A stretch of DNA of 64,000 nucleotides from assembly GCF_009870125.1 (NCBI RefSeq), contig NC_046683.1, positions 65,425,869-65,489,868 on the forward strand, in the 5' to 3' direction. The notes below the pieces were generated by a model. It had not been told where the DNA came from. It worked only from the letters and a program-made list of their open reading frames with translations, and searched no databases. Both the position numbers and the translations under genes were made by a program. Below are positions 35,801 to 45,583 of the stretch, piece after piece. Source of the stretch: Drosophila pseudoobscura (taxonomy: Eukaryota; Arthropoda; Insecta; Diptera; Drosophilidae). The stretch's first letter is position 1. The number at the start of each line of letters is the position of its first letter.

Positions 35801-38800
35801 AATTCCACCTTTAAGGCCTTCAGCATAGAAACCCGAGAGAAAAGAAAGCCACAAGCCATGGAAACTGTGCATTTTTTGATATATAAACTACAAATAAACA
35901 AAAACAACCTGCAGATGGAGAGGAGAAAAAAAGAGCTGCCCCGTTGGACTTCCGTTGAAGTCCTGGGGTCCTGTTCTGGCCCCAGAAGCAGCTTAATTTC
36001 CGCCACAGGAGTGGAAGGGGGGAAGGGGTGGATGGGGGGGGGGGATGGGGGGGAGCGGAACGGAAGAGCCAGCAAATTGAAATGCAATCAAACAAATAAA
36101 AGACAGCCACACAAATGGTCGGCACTGAATTATTTATGGAAAAAGGAGGCGAGTGTGGGAGGCGACTGTGGGAGGCGACTGTGGGAGGCGACTGTAGGAG
36201 GCCACGGGAGCTGCACGTGAGTGCGTCTTTATTTGCATATTTACCGCAGAGCAGCTCATACCTGACAGCCACTGCACACGACTCGGGCTTCCACTTACAC
36301 ATGTCGGACCGTGGGCGGGGTCGGGGATGGGGATGGAGCCGGGGCCGGGGATGGAGCCCGGGACTGGCATGCAAATTTCTTCGTCCTGCCAGTTGTCAAC
36401 TTAACTCTCTCTGCCTTATCCTCCTTGCAGCAATCAATCTGGCTAAATGGAATGCTCGAGTCTCTCGATTGAGCAACGGATTTGCATACGTCCGTTTGTT
36501 CTGTTTGTCCGACGAGATGTGTGCTCTGTGCTCCGAGCTCCGAGCTGTGCCTGGGAGGAATGTCGGTGCAGTGCATCGCTCAAATAGCAGATCAACATAA
36601 TTCAATGGTTAAACAGACAGCTGCTGGCAAATCGTTGTCTGTCCTTAATCCCCGGGCGTGGCTGTTGTTCGGGCGCCGAGAACTAGGCTCCTTCCAGGGG
36701 CTTTCAGAGCCCCAAAGCTGCCAGCAGCCCCCAAGCCGAGAAATGAGCCCAAGAAAAAGACTTTAATATCGAAATATTTAATAGGAATGTATTTCATTTT
36801 TAAATAGGAACAAATTTAAACGAAAATATTTCATTCAAATCGAATTTCTTATTTATAAAAAATACAATCATAATAATAAAAAAAAATAGCTGCACAAAAA
36901 AAATATTTAAATTAAAAATGTTTTGCACTTGAAGTAAATTTATTTAATATTTGAACTAAATATATTTCCTACTAATGTAAAATATTATTTTTGTTCGATT
37001 TTATTCGATTTTTATTTTTTTTTGTTTAAAATAAATTTGTCTTTAACTTTCTTTAATTAATACATATCTTTTTTGTTGGTGTACAATATTAAATATTTAA
37101 TGCTGAAAGTCATTCAAGAGTAGTTTTATATTTTTCTTTGAATGGCAGTTTCGTTTCTAATTGATTTTAAAAATTAACAATAAAATTTGTATTACTATTT
37201 TTGTTTTTTATTTTTTTATTTTAATTTTTATTTGTATTTGTTTAAATTTGTTTTGATTTTTTTTTATTTAATACATTTTTTTTTGTATTTTTTATTAAAT
37301 ATTAATTATTTAATGCTGAACGTTATTCAGGAGTTGTTTTATATATATTTTTTAAATGCAATTGCGTTTTTAATTGATTTTAAAAATTTACAATAAAATT
37401 TGTTTCTTTTTTTTTTTGTTCAAAATTTAATCATGATGTTTGGATTTAAAAACGCAGCATTTAAATTCAATTGGGGGCGTGTGTGCCATTTTTCTGCGAG
37501 TGTAGCGTCTGGCGGATCCTCGAGCACTTCTCATCTTCATCTCTGAATGCGAAACTTCTCCCCAAAGAGTCTGGAATTCGTCTTGCCTTGCCCCTTGGAT
37601 GCCCCTTGAATGCCCCTCTAAGAGTACGAAATTTGGCCTTGCGACGGCCCGCCGGTCGTTGCATATCGCATGCCGCATGCCGCATGCCGCATAAAGTGGG
37701 TAAAGTTTTTGTGCGCCTGCCACACGCAGAGGAGAGATGTGGCAATGTGGCGGAGTATTTGCATTACCTTCTTGTTGCCACTCGGTTTAATACGTATAAC
37801 AATTGAGAGGAGGAGCCAGAACTGCTGTTGTTGTTGTTGTTGTTGGCTTTCGCTCTTCATTTGCTCTGCAAATGTGAGAAGGGGGTGGGGTGGGGTGCGT
37901 GGGGTGGTGGGGGGTTGGAAATGGAGATGGAAACGCGCGGCTCCTGCAGCTTAGCGTTAATTCCCATGGAACTCAAGCGGATGTTCAGGATAGTAAGTAG
38001 AAAAACAAGCACACACACACACACAGCACACACACACGCATAGCCAGGAGGGAGCATCAAGTGCCATTTCGCATGACTAAGTTGAGAGCGAAATTAAAAA
38101 AGAAATTGCATGGAAGATCTCGCAACAAGAGGAGGCAGGGTGTCAGGGGGAGGCAGGGTGTCAGGGGGGGGGGGGGGGGTGGCAGGAATATGTAAATAAA
38201 GTGAAAATACAGAGTCAAGAGACGCACAGCAGAGCATCGCAGAGCATCGCAGAGCATCGCATCGCAGAGCAGCTTAAAGTGCAGCAAATTAAATGTTGGC
38301 CCCGCCAAAAGGGGGAGGGGGGGGGGGGGGGGTCCCTGCAACGCCACTGGAGGCCTGCTGGGGGGCGGGGGTGGCCTGGTAAGCCGGTAGGCCTCGACAG
38401 GTAGCAATCTCCATGGAAATTGCGCCACGTTCGCCTCCCCCCCCCCCATGTCCTTTTTCCTTTTTTGCGAAGCGTTTTCGGGACATTCTTGGGAAATTGC
38501 AATCGCCTTGGACGGCCAGCAGATTCGTTTAAAGCGGAATTGGCTGCCCCTTTAAGGCCGGCTCGCAGATGGAGCTCGAGATGGATATCGTGGTAGAGGA
38601 CCAGCAGTGGATTGTGCTTTTGGGACACGAAATTGAGCCTAGAAGGGGCTGCCCTTCCCCAGCACGTGCCGGGCCCCCCCTCGAGATGGGCTGTGGATCA
38701 AAGGAAGGCACATATTAGCTCCATTATGGCCAAGACAATCCAGCTAATAGAACGGGGATCCCCCGTCCCCCTCCCCGTCCCCCCCTCCCTTCTGTTGCTG

Positions 38801-40125
38801 TTTATATTTTCTGGTTTTTGTTTTGGATTAGGTTTTGCCTTCATTCCTAATGCGACACTCAATCGGATTTAGTCAAGCAATGCTCCGAGAGATGGTCAAC
38901 CCCCCCGCCCCCAGACCCCCCTTCCCCCACAACCCGAAACATAAGCAAATTGTGGACAAATGATAAAAAAAGAAAGCAGCACGGAGGACACTTTCTATTC
39001 CACAGGGACGGATCCGTGTGTGTGTGTGGGCGGATAGGCAGGCGTATTGTTTGCCTTCCGCCGTATGAGTGGGGCATTCCGGGCGACGTGGTCAAACATG
39101 AAAGGACATTCCATATGTAAAATGCGTGGGGGATGCCCGCTGCCCGATGACCGGAAGTTGTTGCCGTCTCCCTCCTGGGGCTTGACTTCCGTTTAATTTT
39201 TGCTGCCTGTTTGCCTTTTTTTTTGTTGTTGTTGTGTGTATTTAAAGGGAATGCCAAATATCTTCAAGCGTTTTCGCATAATATTTTGGCTTAATTGAAT
39301 TTCATTTCCTGTCGTTACGCATACGCCCTGTGTGGCTGCACCGCCATCGCCATTCACTGGAGTCTGGAGTCTGCCCTAATGAGCAGCCACTGTACTTCGT
39401 CGCTGGCTCTAATTGGACAATTAGCCAGCGGGGGGGGGGGGTCAGGGGGGGGGGACCGGGGGCCGGGGGTGCAGCACAGTTTTGGTCTAATATTTCACAG
39501 ACATATACAATATAAAGCCATGGCAACGGCATAAAGTGCTCCACGAGAGGAGTCCTTGAGGAAATATAAATACACAAAAAAAAAGAAGAAAATAATGCCC
39601 CGAAAAAAGCAGATGCCAAAAAAGAAGAGACAACGAGGGAGATGGGAGAAACAGCTAAAGAATATTCATGTGCCTCAGCAAAGACCCACCCCCCCTCCCC
39701 GAAAGGAAAGATGTCCTTTTCCGGCTGGAGGCATTCAAGTGATAAAAGCAGGACTACAACAAAGGAGGAGAACAGCAAACGTGCATTAAAAATATTGCAA
39801 GGGACAGCGGACAGCGGCCGAAGGAGGACTTGCGGTCCCCCAAGGATACTCCAGGCTGACAATTAAGGCCCTAAGACAATAGGGGTGGGGAGGGGGGCGT
39901 GGGGCGTGGGGTGTTGGGCAAATAAATAAAATTGATTGGAAATGGAATGTGAAATCGATGCCATTCTTGGGCTCCTCTTATCGTCCTTATCGTGACGCTT
40001 ATCCGACGGCCGTTTCATTATTTTAATGCACCCTTGCGCCCCGCCCCCCGCCCCCCGTCCCCCCACCATTGAAACCCATCCGGAGTATTGATTGACGGAG
40101 TATTGAACTGTCCGGCCGGAGTAGA
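32870..40125. other. Intergenic between CPT2 and Or63a
   Basis: No supported gene. G runs of 16 occur at 33949-33964, 34099-34114, 38164-38179 and 38317-38332, with one of 12 at 39430-39441. An AT-rich island with tandem units lies at 36770-37430. Short direct repeats include GGAGCACG x4 near 33464-33495, TGTGGGAGGCGAC x3 near 36155-36195 and AGAGCATCGC x3 near 38231-38262. Confidence 0.45.
37060..37410. repeat. Two diverged tandem units, period about 205 bp
   Basis: TATTTAATGCTGAAAGTCAT near 37095, then CAAGAGTAGTTTTATAT and ATTGATTTTAAAAATTAACA, recurs near 37306 as TATTTAATGCTGAACGTTAT, CAGGAGTTGTTTTATAT and ATTGATTTTAAAAATTTACA. Both units end in ATAAAATTTGT. Confidence 0.75.
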
Positions 40126-40126
40126 T

Positions 40127-40132
40127 TTTATT
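40127..40132 (-). terminator. Or63a poly(A) signal
   Basis: A minus-strand AATAAA lies 30 bases downstream of the Or63a stop codon, which implies a very short 3' UTR. Confidence 0.65.
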
Positions 40133-40161
40133 CAAAGTCTTCAGCCTTCAGCCTTCAGCCT

Positions 40162-41910
40162 TCAGCCCGACTTCTCGCTGACATTCTGCAGGAGGAGAAA
40201 GTACTGTCCGCTGGTCCGAACCATCTGCAAATCAAGGAGGGGGCACGTGTCAAGGGGGGACATTGGACATGTGTTACGGACACGCACCGACATCAGGGTG
40301 GGCAGGGACATGGCCAGGAACCAGGACACGTCCAGCCTGAAGCAGCGGCCCGTGCGCGTCAGCATCATGCGAATGAGTTGCCGGAACTCGCGGCACTCCG
40401 CGTACCACTCGCACCCGTAGAACGCCCCGGCAATCTGTTCGCTCTGTTCAAAACGAAAAGGAAAGTGGGGTAAGGGGGCACAGATTGGTGAGGGGGGGCC
40501 TCCACTCACGGCTGTCGCAAATCGCTGGCCATTGTAGCAGTAGACGGCTACCTGGTAGCCGGAGGCCGTGAGGTACATGGTCATCCGGATCATGGTGATG
40601 GCGCTGCTGGTGCCCTGCAACGAGAGAAGGGGAAACAGGTTACGGCTCCGGTGTGAGGGCCAAGGCCTGGCGACGTACAAGGCCGACACTCATCTGGAAC
40701 AGGGCCAGGCCCCAGCCGAAGAGGCTGAGCAGGAATTGGGAGAGCGTCAGGTGCCGGAAGCAGTCGTTGATCTCCTCCGCAAAGCTGTGGGCAAAGGGCA
40801 TTAGGATAGATAGATTGGATAGATGTCCGTACTCACCTGGCCACCCGCTGGTACTGGTAGATGCAGCCGCGGAGGTACTCCACACGACGCTCGGGCGGCA
40901 CCAGCGGCGACGTGGCGCTGGCAATCATCTCGCCGAGCGACTCCATCAGACCCACGCCGTGGAGGCACACGACAATGAAGACGCCATCGAAGCTGACGGC
41001 GCCTGCGTAACAGTAAATCAGACTCGCGGAAGGGTGGGGGCGTGGGGGGGCTACTCACACATGCCGCAGATGTAGAGGGCGCAGGTCTCGATGTACATTT
41101 GGATGTGGTAGTAGGGAAAGGCCAGGCCCTTGTCCTCCCAGCCGGGATAGAGGGCGGGCAGGGCTGCAAGGGGCCACAAAAGGACCTCGTGTGAGAGTGG
41201 GAGGAGCACCCAAAGGAGTCTCTCGCTACTCACGAAGGACGATCTCGAAGCTGCCGGGCGGCTGGGTCAAGTAGCGGTACAGGTTGCGGGCAAAGGAGTT
41301 GATGAAGTAGTTCGAGGTGAGGGCTATCACGCTGTACAGGTAGATCAGGAGCTGGCGTCGGGTGCTGGCCCAGTAGCGCTGCATGATGGCCGCCACCCGC
41401 CGGCGGAGCACCTGAGCCACGGGCAGATCTGCGGGAGAGTCAATTAAATGCAGATCGATGATCCGAGGGACCCTCACCCGCAATGGTGGCAAAGAGCTCG
41501 CAGCGTTGCAGCAGCTCGTGGCAGCGGGCCTGCCGCAGCAGCTCGTAGATCCGTCGGTGGGCGAACAGGAAGTACCACATCTTGAAGACCGACGTGAGGA
41601 CCTGCAGGGCAGTGCTGACAGTCTCGACTATCCGCGGCATGTCCTCGACGTAGTGCCTGAACATCTGCCAGTGGCCGTACAGGGACAGCAGGCTGCTCAG
41701 GCTGAGCACCACGGTCCAGCTGGAAGCAAAGAGAAGCTGCGGCTGGAGTCCGGCCTGGACACATCGTAGGGCTACGTACATTCTCAGGGCAACGTCCCAG
41801 CGGCGGGGCCGCATCAGGTTGAAGCCCACCGTGTAGGAGAGGCGGATCATCTCCCTGATGCTGCGGTAGTTGCGCTTCTCCAGCGCGGCGGCCTCTTCCG
41901 GCGAGTACAT
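40162..41910 (-). CDS. Or63a: Odorant receptor 63a
   Basis: Nine exons: 41780-41910, 41478-41719, 41234-41428, 41059-41163, 40837-41002, 40679-40784, 40510-40614, 40288-40443 and 40162-40224. All junctions are GT-AG and phase-consistent, giving 422 residues (D. melanogaster Or63a is about 420 from memory). The protein is an insect seven-transmembrane odorant receptor, which forms ligand-gated channels with Orco in olfactory neurons. I recognise it from MYSPEEAAALEKRNYRSIRE, GHWQMFRHYV, KMWYFLFAHRRIYELL, RYWASTRRQLLIYLYS, FPYYHIQMYIETCALYICGM, LLSLFGWGLALFQMSVGL and the conserved C-terminus TSGQYFLLLQNVSEKSG. The first intron (41720-41779) is exactly 60 bases with no in-frame stop, so an unspliced reading would add 20 false residues. 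Splicing it restores LRIWTVVLSLSS. The ATG is at 41908-41910; the GTG six bases upstream is not the start. Confidence 0.96.
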
Positions 41911-41946
41911 GTCCACTAATTGACAGATAATTGTCCCTAATCGGGC

Positions 41947-41953
41947 ATTTATA
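41947..41953 (-). promoter_or_regulatory. TATA box of Or63a
   Basis: On the minus strand CTATAAATGCC lies about 37-43 bases upstream of the ATG. That would place transcription start only about 10 bases before the start codon. Confidence 0.55.
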
Positions 41954-42169
41954 GCCCCGAATGGGCCTTAATTATGCATCGAGCAGGTGTTGGGGGGCGC
42001 GGCGGGGCCACGCCCCATTACGTGAACCAAAAGTTGCACTAAATAATTGAAATACTTTGCTCCTGAAAGGGTAATGCCTGGGACTGGGGATGCTCCGACT
42101 AATTAGTATGCCACATAATGGGATCCACACCCCGTGGAGGCTCGAAGGCGCACGGCAATTGAACAAAAA

Positions 42170-42436
42170 TTAAAGTTCATCGGACTTCGGGGAGGCACCC
42201 TTCTGGCCACCCTTCGGGCCGCCTTTTTGGCCACCCTTCGGGCCGCCCTTTTGGCCACCCTTCCGCCGCTTCACCCACCCGGAAGCAGGTTTGGCGGTGG
42301 GTTGTTTTCCAGGGAGAAGCTTTCCACAGCTTTCGGAGCTTTTCCTCTGCGGGGTGGTTTCTTTGCTAAAACACGACGTTCCCCAACACTGGACAAAAGC
42401 TTGTCGAATGTAAAATTCCACTACATGGCCGCACAT
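42170..42436 (-). CDS. Small Lys/Gly-repeat ORF, possibly a broken gene
   Basis: From ATG at 42434-42436 the frame reads about 88 residues, ending in a strongly basic tail: GKQPTAKPASGWVKRRK, then alternating GGQK/GGPK units, then GASPKSDEL. The repeats come from a 30-bp direct repeat at about 42195-42262. An AG acceptor-like TGTTTTAG|C lies inside the frame, so the real coding exon may start at SKETTPQRKSS. Immediately upstream (42516 onwards) the sequence becomes the DINE-1 left block, so a 5' part of the gene could have been displaced. I do not recognise the protein; the tail resembles basic chromatin- or RNA-binding tails only in composition. Confidence 0.3.
   Translation of the reverse strand: MCGHVVEFYIRQAFVQCWGTSCFSKETTPQRKSSESCGKLLPGKQPTAKPASGWVKRRKGGQKGGPKGGQKGGPKGGQKGASPKSDEL
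42195..42262. repeat. 30-bp direct repeat (GGCCACCCTTCGGGCCGCC)
   Basis: The unit GGCCACCCTTCGGGCCGCC plus TTTTT-type spacer is present two and a half times. On the minus strand it encodes GGQKGGPK repeats. Confidence 0.85.
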
Positions 42437-42515
42437 TACATTACATTTGACGTCATTTTTGAAGGCCCATTTCGGTAGAGTTCTGCGATACGAGACTCGA
42501 AGACTTTTGTATTTC

Positions 42516-42627
42516 ACTTTTTATACCCGATACTCAAAATGAGTATTCGATTTGTGGTAAAAGTGGATGTGTGTAACGTCCAGAAGGAATCGTTTCCGAC
42601 CCCATAAAGTATATATATTCTTGATCA
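42516..42627 (+). mobile_element. DINE-1-like element, left part
   Basis: The block begins with TTTTTATACCCGATACTCAA, includes a short perfect inverted repeat (ATACTCA AAA TGAGTAT at 42530-42546), continues with TTTGTGGTAAAAGTGGATG and CGTTTCCGACCCCATAAAGT, and breaks off after ATATATTCTTGATCAG. In the family as I recall it, the next bases would be CATCAATAGCCGAG, which instead appear at 44604. The element is therefore split by about 1.98 kb. Confidence 0.75.
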
Positions 42628-42636
42628 GTCCAGGTC

Positions 42637-43600
42637 CAGGTCCAGGTGCACACGAGGATTACTTACTTGGGGCATCTGATTGTGAGCCTGGCGCAGGCGC
42701 AGGACATTACCAAGGTGCTGCTGGTGTTCTCGCACGACTACTACGACGAGGACATCAACGATCTGGTGCAGCAGATAGACAGCAAGATAGCAAGGTGCTT
42801 CAGATCTTCTATCCCTACTCCATTCAGACCCATCCCCACGAGTATCCAGGCGTGGATCTCAACGACTGCCCCAGGAATATCAAGAAGGATCAGGCCATGA
42901 TCAGAAACTACAACAACGCTCTGTATCCGGATCTCTATGGGCACTATCGGTAGGCGAAGTTCGACGAAGCACCACTGGATCTGGAAGGCGAACCGAGTGT
43001 TCAACGAGCTGGAGGTGACCCGCTCTCACACAGGTTTGGTCCTGTTCCTCGAGGAGGACCACTATGTGGCGGAGGAGTTTCTCTATTTGCTGGCCGGGAT
43101 GCAGAAGCGCACCAAAGACTTGTGCCCCCAGTGCAACGTGCTGTCCCTGGGCACCTATCTGAAGACATTCAACTATTACGCCTACCACAGCAAGGTCGAG
43201 GTCATGCCGTGTCTGAGCAGCAAGCACAACATGGGCTTCGCATGGACGAACATAAGGAGGTGCGCCCGTCATTTCTGGCCTCCTGCCATGGACTCTTGGG
43301 GCAGCACAATGCTACATTCCAGCAAGCCCCGTCCACTCCAGGCTTTTGGCACCAACAGCAGATCTAGAAGCTGGTCGCCGCGCATGACTTTGAGCTGCAC
43401 GTTCTGGTTCTGCATGTTTCTGGCCCAAATCCCCCTTGAAGTAGTTGCTGTTAACGGAGCAATCCTGCCTCTTCGGCTGGGGAACTGGGGCTGACTAGAT
43501 TGACTACAACTGTGGGGCGAATATCGGGAGGCGCACCACCCAAGTAGTAGCTCCACCCAACCCTCTTTCGCTGTCCAACTCCAAGGCGGAGGCGAGAGAA
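42637..43600 (+). pseudogene. Mgat2: Mgat2 (GnT-II) pseudogene
   Basis: Three frame blocks reconstruct the middle of alpha-1,6-mannosyl-glycoprotein 2-beta-N-acetylglucosaminyltransferase (Golgi, complex N-glycan synthesis). Block one, 42637-42785, includes ITKVLLVFSHDYYDEDINDL. Block two, in another frame from about 42790 to 42950, includes QIFYPYSIQTHPHEYPG and DCPRNIKKDQA and ends YGHYR followed by a stop. Block three, about 42955-43290, includes GLVLFLEEDHYVAEEFLYLL and CPQCNVLSLGTYLKTFNYYA and HNMGFA. A short in-frame deletion follows HNMGFA, and beyond RRCARHF the similarity decays with further frame changes. The N-terminal cytoplasmic/TM region is missing. With at least two frameshifts and a stop it cannot encode the enzyme. 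No introns are visible. It lies within the interruption of the DINE-1 element. Confidence 0.85.
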
Positions 43601-43684
43601 GAAAGACAATTTGTATACACATTTCTAGTTATCATTTTAATCAAGTCCCAAGATTTTTAGCGAAAAATCTTCTATCAACAAATT

Positions 43685-44161
43685 TTAAGTATACAAAATG
43701 GTAAACACGTATTGCAGAATTTTGCTTAACCGTCGCATAGAGCTGATGCGGGTCGACACATCGTTCCCCGTGACCAGAGCCAGCATCCTGCAGTAGCCAC
43801 CTCCTTGACCGTGGAGCAGGAAATGCAAGAGCAGAAGATTTCCACCTACCAGAGGAACAAGTATCGTTCGATGTGGGGGCAGGAAGAGGTCAATCATATG
43901 CGCACTGGAGACTATAGTGTTGGCCAGAGCAACGCCAACGGAGATCGCAGCTGCGATGGAACGTGGGTTAACTTCCCTAAGGGTCGTCGCTCGATTATCA
44001 ATCGTCCAAGCACGGCCAAGCCCTGTAACGATCAAGCCAAGGCCTTTATTCGCCCGTGGGCTAACCAAAACGTACGGGGTTCTTACCGGATCCAAGGTGT
44101 ACATTGCGCAGCCGCAGCTGACCACCAGCAGGCTATTGAAAAGGCCGTGAATCACTACCAT
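43685..44161 (-). CDS. Unidentified membrane-protein-like ORF, perhaps degenerate
   Basis: A 158-codon ATG-started frame has three hydrophobic stretches (about 5-22 with LFNSLLVVSCGC; about 69-86 with IAAAISVGVALANTIV; about 100-115 with ILVPLVGGNLLLLHFLL). Overlapping its start in another frame is an ATG at about 44184 reading MAATSTNGSDSRPF before a stop, which looks like an original N-terminus separated by a frameshift. It lies on the opposite strand to the Mgat2 pseudogene inside the same DINE-1 interruption, so it may be another captured and decaying gene fragment. I cannot name the family. Confidence 0.35.
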   Translation of the reverse strand: MVVIHGLFNSLLVVSCGCAMYTLDPVRTPYVLVSPRANKGLGLIVTGLGRAWTIDNRATTLREVNPRSIAAAISVGVALANTIVSSAHMIDLFLPPHRTILVPLVGGNLLLLHFLLHGQGGGYCRMLALVTGNDVSTRISSMRRLSKILQYVFTILYT

Positions 44162-44603
44162 TTGTACTTGTCGCTGCCATTGTAGTATTTTCGATCAATC
44201 AAGAGGTTTCTTTCGCTCTACGAACATTTTAGAGTGCACGGAAAATTTTGTATCAGCCAGATTGCTTTAGTGTTAGTGAATGTTAAGGCAAAGCCAAACT
44301 AGGTTCTCTAGAAGATGTTTTACTACTAAGTCCTACTTTCTAAATGGCAGGAAAGACAGAGCATCGGAATTACGGGGATGTGTCGACAATAAATGGAAGA
44401 AAGTTTGTGGTTACTGTGAACTTTTCTTTTTACCAGACCAGATAATGAAACAACAAGGGAAGTGCCCTCTGAGTGATTGATTCCAGAAGATAATTGGTGA
44501 GTAGAATGAATAATTTGTCCGGTATTATGGTTTTAGGTTTGCAGAGTAGACCTTGAAGCCAGACTCTATCAAAAGCTCCCTGGATGTCCATTCTTGGACA
44601 TCA

Positions 44604-44692
44604 ATAGCCGAGTCGATTGAGCCCTGTCTGTCTGTCCGTCTGTCCGTCCGTCCCCTTCAGCGCCGAGTGCTCAAAGACTATAAGAGCTAGTT
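44604..44692 (+). mobile_element. DINE-1-like element, right part
   Basis: CATCAATAGCCGAGTCGATT is followed by GAGCCCTGTCTGTCTGTCCG and GTGCTCAAAGACTATAAGAG. This matches the right-hand blocks of the copy at 21615-21690 and continues the element broken at 42627. The bases just before it, ATTCTTGGA, echo the ATTCTTGA at the left break. Similarity is lost after AGAGCTAG. Confidence 0.75.
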
Positions 44693-45547
44693 TCTGACTG
44701 TTGACGAAGTCAACTGACCGACGAAGGCCAAGTGGGAGTGGCCTCTGCCTTTGTAGATGAGTGGATGTGCCAGTCCATGCACCGAACATGTTGCAAGGGA
44801 ACTTTCCTTCGGAATCTGAGATCTCTGGGAAGCTGGGATCGAACATAGGTTTCCGTTGAGGTGCGACGTGCGGGCTTTCGTCTTCCCTCCTGCAGAATGC
44901 TTCACCTCTTCAGCTCGAGGGGCCGCCGAAGGGGGAGGGAGAGAGGCATGGCTTGTTCTGGACAGTTCTCCGTATGACCGCATTCCGATATAGAATCGAT
45001 GGGGCCCGCGTCCCTCTAGAGCAGAATCCTAGAGAACGGCAATATCTACCAGGGGGCTATGCAGGGGCTATGCTTTCGCTTGGAAACTCATTCCGTCTCG
45101 CTCTTTCTCGTGGCGAATGGGAGCGAGATAGCTGTAGATGGAACAACAACAAATAGTGGGCGGAAAAAAGGTAACATTGGATGGGAGAAAGGGGTCGTGC
45201 TTCCCCAAGCGAAAGACAGAGAGAGATGGGACTCCGATGGGACTTCGATGGGACTTACCTTCCCGCTGTAACCCCGCCCCGTTTTCCCTAGTACCACCCA
45301 CAAATAAAGGACTCGCCAGATTTTAAATGTTTGCTCAATGATTTTAGTATATATTTCCATGACCTTTCGCTCATTTAGATTTGAATAGGTTCTTTAATAA
45401 ATTTGTATGCACTCGTCAACGATTTATGGTATTCGGTATTCGGTATTCGGTATTCACTTGTTTCCGATTTACAGATCAGATGTTAAAATGTGTATTATCG
45501 TTAGGTAAATAATTTAAATATTAATAACATTTCTTGTATCATTTAAG

Positions 45548-45583
<36 letters not shown>

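Noticed and set aside
43805-44185. 126-codon plus frame opposite the membrane-like ORF
   Set aside because: Highly hydrophilic mirror of a hydrophobic minus frame, as expected for antisense; no better support than the minus frame.
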